Shown here: positions 35,199 to 44,250 of the stretch, in pieces
How the letters are laid out: the number at the start of each line of letters is the position of its first letter
How positions within the stretch are numbered: position 1 is the stretch's first letter
Source of the DNA: Pedobacter ginsengisoli
GTDB taxonomy: Bacteria > Bacteroidota > Bacteroidia > Sphingobacteriales > Sphingobacteriaceae
DNA: 64,000 bases
Direction: 5' to 3'
Assembly: GCF_030244015.1 (NCBI RefSeq)
Contig: NZ_JASSYX010000001.1
Span: 1,240,001 to 1,304,000, forward strand
Made by a program: the position numbers and the translations under genes
The notes under the pieces: generated by a model
Database searches by the model: none
Told to the model about the DNA's origin: nothing
The model's input: only the letters and a program-made list of their open reading frames with translations

Positions 35199-36464
35199 CT
35201 AATGACTCATTGCTTCGATAGCGGAAAGCTCTGCTTTGTTGTGCCTGTACTTGAATATAAACGGAAATATGATAGCGAGCACTAAGGTATAGCTTGCGAA
35301 AGTGATCCAGATATTTTGCCAGTCTTTGCTTTGATCTGGTAGGGTAAAGAACTTTTCGATGATCAGCCCGCTGGTAAAGCTACCGAATAATGCACCAAAG
35401 CCGTTTACCATCATCATAAAGAGCCCCTGGGCACTTCCCCTGATTTTGGCATCTATCTGTGTTTCGACAAAGAGTGATCCTGAGATGTTGAAAAAATCAA
35501 AGGCCATTCCATAGATGATGCAGGATAATATGATCATCCACAAGCCTCCTGCGGGGTCACCAAATGCGAAAAATCCAAATCTGAGCACCCAGGCCAGCAT
35601 GCTGAACAGCATGACATATTTGATCCCGAATTTTCTCAGGAAAAACGGTATGGCCAATATGAATAATGTCTCCGAGATCTGGGAGATCGACATAATGATC
35701 GCCGGATATTTTACTGCCAGCAGGTCTTTGTAAGCCGGAACATTCTTGAAGTCATGTAGAAATGTGTCTCCATAGGCATTGGTCAGCTGAAGTGCGGCGC
35801 CGAGAAACATAGAGAAAAGGAAAAAGACGGCGAACTTTCTTTGTTTAAACAAGGTAAAGGCCCTCAGCCCCAGTGCGTCAACAAATGATTTGGTTTCTAC
35901 TTTATTTGCCAGAGGGGGACACTTTGGAAGGGTGAACGAATAAAGGCCAAGGCATAGGGAAACAGCGGAGGCGATATAGAACTGGTTGGAAGATGCTTCA
36001 TTCCCTGAGAGACTAACCGCCCATAGCGCTGCGATAAATCCTATGGTACCCCAGATCCTTATTGGAGGGTAATCCCTGACTACGTCTTTGCCGGCACTTT
36101 TAAGTGCAGAATAGGCCACTGTTATGGACAAGGAAAGTGTGGGCATGTAAAATATCATGTTCAGCAGGATGACCCAAAAGAAAGTGCCGGGGTTGTCTAC
36201 CATTGGCAGACTAAAAAGCACCAGCGCTCCTAAAATGTGCATCGTGCCATATAATTTCTCTGCGTTGATGAACCTGTCGGCAATAATGCCGGTAACGGCG
36301 GGCATAAAGATTGCAGATATACCCATTGTTGAAAAGATCGCACCAAATTCAGCTCCTGACCAGCCTTTATTTTGAAACCAGTAAACTCCAATGGTAATGA
36401 GCCATGAACCCCAGATAAAAAACTGCATAAAGTTCATCAGCGTTAAGCGAAACTTAACATTCAT
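35199..36464 (-). CDS. Nucleoside:H+ symporter family permease (NupG-like MFS)
   Basis: This 421-residue protein has twelve predicted helices and the start NVKFRLTLMNFMQFFIWGSW typical of the NupG/XapB nucleoside permease branch of the major facilitator superfamily. RIWGTIGFIAALWAVSL and the loop KDVVRDYPPIRIW are also family-like. It likely imports nucleosides, though Bacteroidota members of this group may carry other substrates. Convergent with gltA; 178 bases between them hold only weak hairpins. Confidence 0.85.
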   Translation of the reverse strand: MNVKFRLTLMNFMQFFIWGSWLITIGVYWFQNKGWSGAEFGAIFSTMGISAIFMPAVTGIIADRFINAEKLYGTMHILGALVLFSLPMVDNPGTFFWVILLNMIFYMPTLSLSITVAYSALKSAGKDVVRDYPPIRIWGTIGFIAALWAVSLSGNEASSNQFYIASAVSLCLGLYSFTLPKCPPLANKVETKSFVDALGLRAFTLFKQRKFAVFFLFSMFLGAALQLTNAYGDTFLHDFKNVPAYKDLLAVKYPAIIMSISQISETLFILAIPFFLRKFGIKYVMLFSMLAWVLRFGFFAFGDPAGGLWMIILSCIIYGMAFDFFNISGSLFVETQIDAKIRGSAQGLFMMMVNGFGALFGSFTSGLIIEKFFTLPDQSKDWQNIWITFASYTLVLAIIFPFIFKYRHNKAELSAIEAMSH

Positions 36465-36521
36465 AATAATAGTTTGGTTGAGTTTGAAATATAACTGGAA
36501 TATAGTACTATTTGGATAGTA

Positions 36522-37136
36522 TTAAGCTGAATTTCGCTTATTTATTTCATCTCTGATCCTTGCTGCTTTTTCGTAGGCTTCTTCTGTAATGGCTTCCTGA
36601 AGTTTCTGGTTGAGTTCTTCTATGCTGAGGGATTTGTAACTCGTACCAGGGATGGATGTGGAAATGTCTTCAGAGCCTTGCTCTTTTGGAATGTTGTCCA
36701 TGTTTTCGAGAAAAAGGAAATCATTTCCTTCAATGACGATCCCTGCAGAGGACAGGATAAATTCATAGGTGTAAATGGCTGCATTGAACCGGACAGCCAG
36801 TGCGATAGCGTCGGAGGTACGGGCATCTATCTCCTGTACGGTCTGACCGTCAGTGCAGATCAGCTTTGCAAAAAAAACACCTTCAACCAGGTTATAGATC
36901 AGGATCTCCTGGATCTCTATATTGTATGTTTGAGCAAATGTTTTGAATAGGTCGTGAGTAAGGGGCCTGCTTGGGGTCATCTTTTCAATTTCAATGGCGA
37001 TTGCCTGGGCTTCAAATGCGCCAATAATAATGGGCAGTCTCCTTCTGCCATTTACTTCTCCGAGTACCAGTGCATAGGCACCTGACTGCGTTTGGCTGTA
37101 AGACAAACCAACAATATCGAGTTTTACTTTTTTCAT
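36522..37136 (-). CDS. Bifunctional nuclease family protein with UVR motif
   Basis: This 204-residue protein has an N-terminal BFN (DUF151) domain (about 1-135; GEVNGRRRLPIIIGAFEAQA, RPLTHDLF, DARTSDAIALAVRF) and a C-terminal UVR helix pair (EEAYEKAARIRDEINKRN) like that of UvrB/UvrC. Plant BFN proteins have DNase and RNase activity; the bacterial role is unclear, and the UVR motif suggests protein contact. It lies 49 bases downstream of etfA. Confidence 0.88.
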   Translation of the reverse strand: MKKVKLDIVGLSYSQTQSGAYALVLGEVNGRRRLPIIIGAFEAQAIAIEIEKMTPSRPLTHDLFKTFAQTYNIEIQEILIYNLVEGVFFAKLICTDGQTVQEIDARTSDAIALAVRFNAAIYTYEFILSSAGIVIEGNDFLFLENMDNIPKEQGSEDISTSIPGTSYKSLSIEELNQKLQEAITEEAYEKAARIRDEINKRNSA

Positions 37137-37184
37137 ATATAGTAATACCCTTTGACAACAAATCTACTGCCAAAGGGTATATGA

Positions 37185-38156
37185 TTAACCTTTATGTGCT
37201 TTTAATGCTTCTATTAATTTTGGAACAATTTCGAATGCATCGCCTACAATCCCGTAATCGGCAACTTTAAAGAAAGGCGCCTCCGGATCTTTATTGATGA
37301 CTACGATTACTTTGGAGGAACTTACACCGGCTAAATGTTGTATAGCACCCGAGATTCCAATGGCAATGTACAGGTTTGGGCTAATGGCAATTCCGGTTTG
37401 TCCGACGTGCTCAGAATGGGGTCTCCAGTCTGCGTCAGATACTGGTTTGGAGCATGCCGTGGCTGCGCCAAGTAAATTTGCGAGTTCTTCGATCATTCCC
37501 CAGTTTTCAGGGCCTTTGAGTCCGCGGCCGCCGGATACTACGATCTCGGCATCAGGCAATGAGACTTTATTTGTTGCTCTGACGATTTCTTTTACGATCG
37601 CAGCTAAATCTGTTGATTTAACTTCAGGAGAAAAAGTTTCTATGACAGCCTCAGCACCGGATTCTTTTACACCGAAGGCATTGGGGTTTAAAGCGATTAC
37701 TTTAATGGCCGAGCTGATTTCTACAGTGGCAAATGCTTTACCTGAAAATGCAGATTTTTTGACGGTGAATTTACCTCCGTCAATCTTAGGTAATTCTGTT
37801 GCACCATCCACCAGGCCTGCTTTCAGTTTAACGGCGATGCGTGGAGCAAGGCCTTTGCCTGAAAAAGAATTTGAAAGTACGATGATATCGGCGTTTTCTT
37901 TTTTCGCAGCTTCTGTGATCACGGAAGCGTAAGCCTGGTTTACAAAATGCTGCAGTTGTTCGTTTGATACATTGAGCACCTTAGATGCCCCATATTGGCC
38001 GAGAGTTTTCAGTTCGCTCTCGTCTACGTTGCCAATTGATATGGCTGTTAAATTTGTGCTTTGCTGATCTGCGATGGATTTAGCATAAGATACTGCTTCA
38101 AATACAGATTTCTTAAATTTACCATCTACCTGTTCTACATATACTAAAACTGACAT
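37185..38156 (-). CDS. etfA: Electron transfer flavoprotein, alpha subunit
   Basis: This 323-residue protein matches EtfA. The C-terminal FAD-binding half shows SGGRGLKGPENW, DADWRPHSEHVGQTG, and YIAIGISGAIQHLAG in the correct order. With EtfB it carries electrons from acyl-CoA dehydrogenases to the quinone pool. It lies 47 bases downstream of etfB on the same strand. Confidence 0.95.
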   Translation of the reverse strand: MSVLVYVEQVDGKFKKSVFEAVSYAKSIADQQSTNLTAISIGNVDESELKTLGQYGASKVLNVSNEQLQHFVNQAYASVITEAAKKENADIIVLSNSFSGKGLAPRIAVKLKAGLVDGATELPKIDGGKFTVKKSAFSGKAFATVEISSAIKVIALNPNAFGVKESGAEAVIETFSPEVKSTDLAAIVKEIVRATNKVSLPDAEIVVSGGRGLKGPENWGMIEELANLLGAATACSKPVSDADWRPHSEHVGQTGIAISPNLYIAIGISGAIQHLAGVSSSKVIVVINKDPEAPFFKVADYGIVGDAFEIVPKLIEALKAHKG

Positions 38157-38203
38157 ACGACTTTTTTTAAGTTTTTTAATTAAATAATGAAATAGAACCC
38201 GGG

Positions 38204-38941
38204 TTAGATCACTTTGGCTTCCTGATGTAAAAGGTCTATTAATTTGGCGGTTTCTTCAGCCGGAACCAATTTAACTGCTCCCCGTGGGGCAGGTGTCTCA
38301 AATTCCTGCACTTTGGTCACTGCCTCAATGTCTTTAGCTTCAGCGGTGATGAGTGGTTTTGTACGGGCTGACATGATCCCTCTCATGTTCGGGATTTTAG
38401 GTTCAGCTGTGCCTTCTGAACAACTCGCAACAAACTTTCCGCTGATCGTGATCACTTCCTTTCCGCCCTCTATTTCGCGTTCTATGGTTGCGGTGGAACC
38501 GTCATAGTCCAGTTTTTTTATAATAGATACAGATGGAATGTCCAGAAACTCGCCGATCATTGCCGCAACCTGTGAACCGTTGTAATCAATAGATTCACGG
38601 CCGCACAGGATCATGTCAAACTCTGTTGTTTTGGCATATTCTGCGATCTGATAGGCTGTAAAATAGGCATCTCTTGGCGCTGCGTTTATCCTGACTGCAT
38701 CATCTGCCCCAATAGCGAGTGCTTTTCTTATCGTCGGGTCTGTCTGGCTTTCTCCGACGTTGATGACAGTAACAGTTCCTTTACCGCCCTCGCAAAGTTC
38801 AATAGCTCTTGAAAGGGCGATTTCATCATAAGGATTTACAATAAATTGTACTCCTGCTGTATTGAATTGTGTATTATTGCTGGTAAAAGTTATTTTTGTC
38901 GTTGTGTCGGGCACATTACTGATACAAACTAATATTTTCAT
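38204..38941 (-). CDS. etfB: Electron transfer flavoprotein, beta subunit
   Basis: This 245-residue protein matches EtfB: MKILVCISNVPDTTTKI, NPYDEIALSRAIEL, and the signature region VEREIEGGKEVI with ATIE at the usual place. It forms the heterodimer with EtfA and binds AMP. It is first in the etfBA pair and has a TAnnTTTG box upstream (38997-39004). Confidence 0.95.
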   Translation of the reverse strand: MKILVCISNVPDTTTKITFTSNNTQFNTAGVQFIVNPYDEIALSRAIELCEGGKGTVTVINVGESQTDPTIRKALAIGADDAVRINAAPRDAYFTAYQIAEYAKTTEFDMILCGRESIDYNGSQVAAMIGEFLDIPSVSIIKKLDYDGSTATIEREIEGGKEVITISGKFVASCSEGTAEPKIPNMRGIMSARTKPLITAEAKDIEAVTKVQEFETPAPRGAVKLVPAEETAKLIDLLHQEAKVI

Positions 38942-38996
38942 AGTATAAATTTGTTTTAAAGGTAATATAGCGTTTACAGCTAGAATTGTCTTTTTG

Positions 38997-39004
38997 CAAA
39001 TCTA
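38997..39004 (-). promoter_or_regulatory. Candidate -7 box of etfBA
   Basis: Read on the minus strand, TAGATTTG matches TAnnTTTG. A TTTG lies 25 bases upstream, slightly more than the usual spacing. The start site would be near 38990, giving a leader of about 50 bases. Confidence 0.5.
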
Positions 39005-39026
39005 ATTAAAAAAGCAGGGATAAAAA

Positions 39027-39362
39027 ATGCAAAGTACCCGTTTAGCGAAGTTATTGGAATTTTTAGAGAGTGATCCAAACGATCCGTTTGTCTTGTATGC
39101 GCTGGCCACAGAATACAACTCGTCCAATGAGACTGATAAGGCTTTTGAATACTACAACAAACTGGTTTCCCTGCATCCTGACTACGTTGGAACGTATTAT
39201 CATTTGGGTAAGCTGCTGGAAAAGCACAATGATACGGCGCAGGCTATTGTGATTTATCAGAAGGGCATGGAAGCTGCCAGAAACAAACGTGATATGCATG
39301 CTTTCTCAGAGTTGCAGGGTGCATACAATTCTGCGGCAGGTCTGGATTATGAAGATGATTAA
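39027..39362 (+). CDS. Small tetratricopeptide-repeat protein
   Basis: This 111-residue cytoplasmic protein consists of about three TPR helices pairs (DPFVLYALATEYNSSNETDK, AFEYYNKLVSLHPDYVGTYY, AQAIVIYQKGMEAARNKRD). It most likely binds a partner protein. It is divergent from etfB, and the chromate transporter gene follows 11 bases after its stop. Confidence 0.85.
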   Translation: MQSTRLAKLLEFLESDPNDPFVLYALATEYNSSNETDKAFEYYNKLVSLHPDYVGTYYHLGKLLEKHNDTAQAIVIYQKGMEAARNKRDMHAFSELQGAYNSAAGLDYEDD

Positions 39363-39373
39363 TCTGTAGGAGA

Positions 39374-40576
39374 TTGGGCAGGAAGAAGCAGCTGTTATTC
39401 ATCAGGGATGTGATCCTGTTTACGTTCTCCGCATTTGGCGGGGCACAAGCGCATCTTGCGCTTTTGCTTAAATTTTTTGTGAAAAACACAAAATACATTA
39501 CTGAGGAGGAATTACTGGAATTGAACGCGCTTGCGCAGATATTGCCTGGTCCGGCGTCTACTCAGACCCTGGTTGGCATAGCTTATAAAGTAGGAGGCTT
39601 GAGATTGTCCATCATTACCTTCCTGTTGTGGATCCTTCCGTCAGCCGCCGCTATGACCTTTGCCGCCATCAGCTATGCCAAATTTGACCATAAGGAGAAA
39701 TTTGTTGAGGTTTTGGAATACATCCAGCCTATTGCCCTTGGTATCGTGGCTTTTGGTGCCTATAATTTATCAAAACGGGTGCTGGTATCGCAGCTTTCTA
39801 TATTTCTTGCCATTTCGGCGGTGATCTGCACGCTCGTCCTAAGAAACGCATATGTATTTCCGATCGCCATTTTAATAGGGGGGATGATCTCCTCGGCGCT
39901 TGAGGCACCAAAGGAAGAGAGTGACATCAGGGTAAAGCTTTTTTCCAATATTAACCGCAGGAAATTAATCTATTTTTTTGGCGTCTTATTGATTCTGGCC
40001 CTATTGGGTGCTATCATTAACAGAACCTCGCCTTTTAGCTTGCCCATCAGGTTATTTGAGAATTTTTACCGCAACGGTATCTTTATTTTCGGTGGCGGAC
40101 AGGTTTTGGTTCCGTTAATGTTCACAGAATTTGTTCAGATGAAGCAGTACCTGCATGCTTCTGGTTTTCTTTCCGGTTTCGCGCTTCAGCAAGCCTTGCC
40201 CGGACCCACTTTTTCTTTTACCAGTTATATTGGTGCGTTAAGCATGAAGAATTTTGGATATGGGATAACCGGACAAATATGGGGTGGGACTGTAGCTGTA
40301 CTGGGCATAAACCTTCCAGGATTGATCCTTGTATTGCTCATTGTACCATTTTGGGAAGATTTGAAAAAGATCACACGTATCAAGTATTCTCTTGCCGGGA
40401 TCAGTGCTGTGAGTGTAGGGTTTATTATCGCAGCGTTTATATTGCTGGTCAAGCCAATAGGCCTGGACTTTATGGCGATCATCATCCTGATCTGCACTTT
40501 TCTGATCCTCAATTTTACAAAGATCAGTCCGCCGGTCATCGTGCTCGCCGGAATTCTGCTGGGCTATTTTCTCTGA
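39374..40576 (+). CDS. chrA: Chromate transporter, long-chain ChrA family
   Basis: This 400-residue membrane protein has two homologous halves as in long-chain CHR proteins. The N-half shows FTFSAFGGAQAHLALLLKF and LNALAQILPGPASTQT; the C-half FIFGGGQVLVPLM and LQQALPGPTFSFTSYIG. ChrA exports chromate by proton antiport in studied cases. The start is TTG at 39374 (MGRKKQ), which keeps the conserved N-terminal helix; a GTG at 39410 is an alternative. It is tail to tail with dnaB, five bases apart. Confidence 0.88.
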   Translation: MGRKKQLLFIRDVILFTFSAFGGAQAHLALLLKFFVKNTKYITEEELLELNALAQILPGPASTQTLVGIAYKVGGLRLSIITFLLWILPSAAAMTFAAISYAKFDHKEKFVEVLEYIQPIALGIVAFGAYNLSKRVLVSQLSIFLAISAVICTLVLRNAYVFPIAILIGGMISSALEAPKEESDIRVKLFSNINRRKLIYFFGVLLILALLGAIINRTSPFSLPIRLFENFYRNGIFIFGGGQVLVPLMFTEFVQMKQYLHASGFLSGFALQQALPGPTFSFTSYIGALSMKNFGYGITGQIWGGTVAVLGINLPGLILVLLIVPFWEDLKKITRIKYSLAGISAVSVGFIIAAFILLVKPIGLDFMAIIILICTFLILNFTKISPPVIVLAGILLGYFL

Positions 40577-40581
40577 TCTTG

Positions 40582-42156
40582 TTAAAACGGAGCATCTTCG
40601 TCGTGCATGTCGTCCATGCGTGACGGTTTAATGATTACGTTTCCTGAAGGCCTGTCGAAGTTCTGGGAAGGCTGCATACCTGCTCCCGGACTGTCCATAG
40701 AGAACGAGGTCGGTGCCGAGAAACTTTCTTCCAGATCGGCAAATTTAACATATTTACCGATGAACCGGAGCGGTACAATGCCGGTCTCTCCGTTCCTGTG
40801 CTTTGCAATGATGACTTCTCCAACACCAGCTTGTGAGCGGCCTTGTTCGTCTTCTGTTATACCGTAGTATTCTGGCCTGTAAAGGAAGAGCACCATGTCT
40901 GCGTCCTGTTCAATAGAGCCTGATTCCCTTAAATCTGAAAGCATTGGTCTTTTGCCATTTGCTCCTGGTCTGCTTTCTACAGCACGGCTTAACTGTGACA
41001 GTGCCAGTACAGGTACATTCAATTCTTTGGCAACTGATTTGAGCGCTCTTGAAATACTACCAATTTCCTGCTCTCTGTTCCCGCCGCCACTTTGCCCTTC
41101 GCCTTTGCCGTGCATCAGCTGAAGATAGTCGATGATGATGAGCTGCAGGTCATATTGTGATTTTAGTCTTCTGCATTTCGCCCTGAACTCAAAGATGTTC
41201 AAAGCCGGGGTGTCGTCAATTAAAAGGGGCGCTTCAGTTAAAGTGCCAATCTTGCTGTGCAATTGCTGCCATTCCCATTCGGCAAGATTTCCTTTTCTGA
41301 TCTTTTCCTGTTCGATTTCTGTTTCTCCGGAGATCAGACGATTGACCAGCTGTACCGAGGACATCTCCAGAGAGAATACTACTACGGGCCGTTTGAAATC
41401 TACAGCAGCATTTCTTGCGCAGGTCAGTACGAACGCTGTTTTTCCCATCGCGGGGCGGGCCGCAATGATCACCAGATCCGAAGGCTGCCATCCGCCTGTG
41501 ATGCGGTCAAGATCCGTAAATCCGGAAGGAACACCGGTCAGTCCGTCACTCTTGGTTCTGAGCTCTTCAAGGGTCGCAAGTGACTGCTTGATGATCTCGT
41601 CCATTTTTTGGGTGTCCCGGCGAAGGTTGTTCTGAGCAATGTCAAATAAGTTTTTCTCGGCGTGATCGAGGAGGTCAAAGATATCTGTAGTGTCCTCGTA
41701 TGCATTCTGAATGATTTCGGACGAGATCCTGATCAGTTCCCTTTGGATATATTTTTGGGAAATGATACGCGCATGGTATTCGATATTGGCAGCTGAAGCC
41801 ACCCTGTTGGTCAGGTTGGTGATATAGTATGCACCTCCCACCATTTCCAGTAAGCCCAGTGTTCTCAATTCTGAGGTCACGGTAAGGATATCTACCGGTT
41901 TGGATTTTTGAAAAAGACCCTGGATCGCTTCAAAGATCTTTTTATGTGCTTCGTGATAGAAGACCTCGGGTTTCAAAATGTCAATTACGGTGGACAGGGC
42001 ATCTTTTTCAAGCATCAGCGCACCAAGCACAGCTTCTTCCAGATCTATCGCCTGCGGAGGGATCTTTCCCATTGTACTCATGGAATTTGTGATCCTGTTC
42101 TTCCTGGCAGTATAGCTGGTTTTGTCTTGCCCCTGGTTTCCGTTATCGATACTCAT
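40582..42156 (-). CDS. dnaB: Replicative DNA helicase
   Basis: This 524-residue protein matches DnaB, the hexameric fork helicase. The N-terminal domain starts near PPQAIDLEEAVLGALML, and the RecA-like domain carries AARPAMGKTAFVL (Walker A), IIIDYLQLM (Walker B) and LSDLRESGSIEQDADMV. I use the ATG at 42156; a TTG 18 bases upstream would lie between two copies of a promoter element. The C-terminal tail past residue 480 is variable and acidic. Confidence 0.96.
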   Translation of the reverse strand: MSIDNGNQGQDKTSYTARKNRITNSMSTMGKIPPQAIDLEEAVLGALMLEKDALSTVIDILKPEVFYHEAHKKIFEAIQGLFQKSKPVDILTVTSELRTLGLLEMVGGAYYITNLTNRVASAANIEYHARIISQKYIQRELIRISSEIIQNAYEDTTDIFDLLDHAEKNLFDIAQNNLRRDTQKMDEIIKQSLATLEELRTKSDGLTGVPSGFTDLDRITGGWQPSDLVIIAARPAMGKTAFVLTCARNAAVDFKRPVVVFSLEMSSVQLVNRLISGETEIEQEKIRKGNLAEWEWQQLHSKIGTLTEAPLLIDDTPALNIFEFRAKCRRLKSQYDLQLIIIDYLQLMHGKGEGQSGGGNREQEIGSISRALKSVAKELNVPVLALSQLSRAVESRPGANGKRPMLSDLRESGSIEQDADMVLFLYRPEYYGITEDEQGRSQAGVGEVIIAKHRNGETGIVPLRFIGKYVKFADLEESFSAPTSFSMDSPGAGMQPSQNFDRPSGNVIIKPSRMDDMHDEDAPF

Positions 42157-42161
42157 AGGTA

Positions 42162-42179
42162 CAAAAATAGACAAAAATA
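42162..42179 (-). promoter_or_regulatory. Duplicated -7 box upstream of dnaB
   Basis: On the minus strand TATTTTTG occurs twice, 10 bases apart (42172-42179 and 42162-42169), each a full TAnnTTTG match. Only the outer copy would leave a leader (about 9 bases) before the ATG at 42156; use of the inner copy would give a leaderless or near-leaderless message. Confidence 0.5.
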
Positions 42180-42339
42180 GAGTCTGTAATATATTTCTTT
42201 ATGAACATTCTAACAAGGAGGAATACTTGAACCCAGATATTGGTATCATGAATTTCACAAATTTCCTAACAGATTGATGTGGATAAGCCCGGTCTCAGGC
42301 CTGGTAAATATTGCTTTCTGATAATCTGAATATTTCGGC

Positions 42340-42347
42340 TATTTTTG
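42340..42347 (+). promoter_or_regulatory. Candidate -7 box of the rRNA methyltransferase gene
   Basis: TATTTTTG matches TAnnTTTG and ends 17 bases before the ATG at 42364, giving a leader of about 10 bases. No clear -33 element was seen. Confidence 0.5.
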
Positions 42348-42363
42348 CGTCAAATTAAGAGAG

Positions 42364-43128
42364 ATGGAAAATTTCAGAAGGCCGGCCAGGCCGAGAGAAA
42401 ATAATGAATTTGTATTTGGCATTCGTGCTGTAATAGAGGCGATCAGGGCCGGAAGAGATGTTGAAAGCATTTATATCCAACGCGGACTGACCGGTGCAGT
42501 TATATTAGAGCTGAAGACCATATTGAAAGATTCTGACATTCCTGTCCATAATGTTCCGGTAGAAAAGTTAAACAGGATGACGCAAAAGAATCACCAGGGA
42601 GTAATCGCGGTGATCTCGGCCATCACTTTTCAGAAAATTGAAGACATCATACCTGTTATATATGAAAAAGGAGAGACTCCTTTGGTACTGATCCTTGACG
42701 GTGTTACGGATGTAAGGAACATGGGTGCTATTGCCAGAACGGCTTCATGCGCCGGTGTCCATGCGATCGTCGTACCTGCTAAAAATTCTGCCCAGATCAA
42801 TGCTGACGCCATTAAAACCTCTGCCGGTGCGCTCTTTACTATTCCGGTGTGCAGACATCAAAATTTACATAAAACCGCTTTATTCCTTCAGGAATGCGGA
42901 TTGCAGATTGTTGCCTGTACTGAAAAGACCAGTGAACTGATCTACGGTCCTGATTATACACTTCCAACTGCAATTGTAATGGGTGCTGAGGATGAAGGCA
43001 TTTCAAATGAGATCATGCGCATGGCCAATCACCTGGCCAAAATTCCAATGGCAGGCGAAATCAGCTCCTTAAATGTCTCTGTTTCTGCAGGAATTATCTT
43101 GTATGAAGCCATCAGGCAACGTCAGTAA
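42364..43128 (+). CDS. rlmB: 23S rRNA (guanosine-2'-O)-methyltransferase, TrmH/SpoU family
   Basis: This 254-residue protein is a SPOUT methyltransferase of the RlmB type, which methylates a guanosine 2'-OH in 23S rRNA. The N-terminal substrate-binding domain (FVFGIRAVIEAIRAGRDVES) is followed by the knotted AdoMet domain with DGVTDVRNMGAIARTASC, VMGAEDEGIS and SLNVSVSAGIILYEA. It is convergent with manC, with a 24-bp palindrome between the two stops. Confidence 0.9.
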   Translation: MENFRRPARPRENNEFVFGIRAVIEAIRAGRDVESIYIQRGLTGAVILELKTILKDSDIPVHNVPVEKLNRMTQKNHQGVIAVISAITFQKIEDIIPVIYEKGETPLVLILDGVTDVRNMGAIARTASCAGVHAIVVPAKNSAQINADAIKTSAGALFTIPVCRHQNLHKTALFLQECGLQIVACTEKTSELIYGPDYTLPTAIVMGAEDEGISNEIMRMANHLAKIPMAGEISSLNVSVSAGIILYEAIRQRQ

Positions 43129-43136
43129 GCAGAAGA

Positions 43137-43160
43137 CGGAACTAAATATATTTAGTTCCG
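43137..43160. repeat. Perfect 24-bp palindrome at the rlmB-manC convergent ends
   Basis: CGGAACTAAATA followed by its exact complement TATTTAGTTCCG spans the manC stop codon (43142-43144) and the few bases before the rlmB stop. A perfect 12-bp arm can form a hairpin in transcripts from either side. No T-run follows on either strand, so it is not a standard intrinsic terminator, but it may stabilise both mRNA ends. Confidence 0.7.
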
Positions 43161-44233
43161 AACTTTGATTTGACATCTGCCACAATCTGTTTAATGCTTT
43201 GTTCCTCTGACCGCGGACAGATCAGTAAAGTATTGTTTGATTCCACGACGATATAATTGTGCAGGTCCTGAAGGATCACCAGTTTATTCTTTGGAACGTT
43301 AACCATACAGTTGGATGAATTGAACATCATTACTTTCTCTGACGGGATCACTGCGTTTCCAACGTAATCATGCTCTGCGATATCGTATATAGATGCCCAG
43401 GTGCCCAGATCAGACCATCCAAAATCAGCAGGCAGCACATATACGTTATCTGCTTTTTCCATGATGCCAAAATCTATAGAGATATTGGTGCACTGCTGAT
43501 AGGCATTTCCTATAAATTCAACTTCCTGGTCTGTGTTGAACATTGAGTTTCCCTGCTGGAATATTTCATGCATATCCGGAAGGTGTTTCAGAAATGCCTT
43601 GTTTATCGATTTCGCGGACCAGATAAAGATGCCTGCATTCCACAGAAAATCACCGCTTTGCAAAAAAGACTTTGCCAGTTCAAGGTTGGGTTTTTCGGTA
43701 AATGTTTTTACTTTATGAAACTGTTCATCTGTTTTCAGGGAGCTGTCAACGTACTGGATGTAACCGTATCCCGTATCCGGGCGGCTTGGTTTTATACCCA
43801 ATGTGATCAGCACGTCATTTTGAGATGCAGCCTGCAATGATTGTTCAATTGCTTCGACAAATGCGTCCTGGTTGCTTATGGTATGGTCAGAAGGTGCAAC
43901 AACAATTGTGGCTTCAGGGTTGAGCTGGGCGATCTTCATGGAGCCGTAAGAGATGCATGGTGCAGTATTTCTCATAATAGGCTCTGCCAGAATCTGGTTG
44001 TTGCTGATGTCCGGGATCTGTTCCTTAATGATCTGGGTATAGATCTCATTGGTGACTATAAAAATGTTCTCAGGCGGACAAATGCGTAAGAAGCGGTCAT
44101 ACGTGCTTTGTATCAGTGTCTTGCCAACTCCAAAAAAATCAATAAATTGCTTAGGATATTCTGTTCTGCTCACCGGCCAGAAACGGCTGCCGACTCCGCC
44201 AGCCATGATTAAGGCGTAATTATTTTTATTCAT
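43142..44233 (-). CDS. manC: Mannose-1-phosphate guanylyltransferase
   Basis: This 363-residue protein makes GDP-mannose from mannose-1-phosphate and GTP. The N-terminal nucleotide site MAGGVGSRFWPVSRTEYPKQ, VAPSDHTI, FTEKPNLELAK, WNAGIFIWSA and FGWSDLGTW are all family segments. It is the short form without a fused isomerase domain. It lies 17 bases after kdsD, so sugar-nucleotide and KDO-precursor synthesis are probably cotranscribed. Confidence 0.93.
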   Translation of the reverse strand: MNKNNYALIMAGGVGSRFWPVSRTEYPKQFIDFFGVGKTLIQSTYDRFLRICPPENIFIVTNEIYTQIIKEQIPDISNNQILAEPIMRNTAPCISYGSMKIAQLNPEATIVVAPSDHTISNQDAFVEAIEQSLQAASQNDVLITLGIKPSRPDTGYGYIQYVDSSLKTDEQFHKVKTFTEKPNLELAKSFLQSGDFLWNAGIFIWSAKSINKAFLKHLPDMHEIFQQGNSMFNTDQEVEFIGNAYQQCTNISIDFGIMEKADNVYVLPADFGWSDLGTWASIYDIAEHDYVGNAVIPSEKVMMFNSSNCMVNVPKNKLVILQDLHNYIVVESNNTLLICPRSEEQSIKQIVADVKSKFGTKYI

Positions 44234-44250
44234 ATTGATTCAGCGTATCG

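Noticed and set aside
37294..37932. 212-codon frame antisense to etfA
   Set aside because: Mirrors codons of a clear EtfA gene; low-complexity Ala/Ser/Pro/Thr-rich product without motifs.
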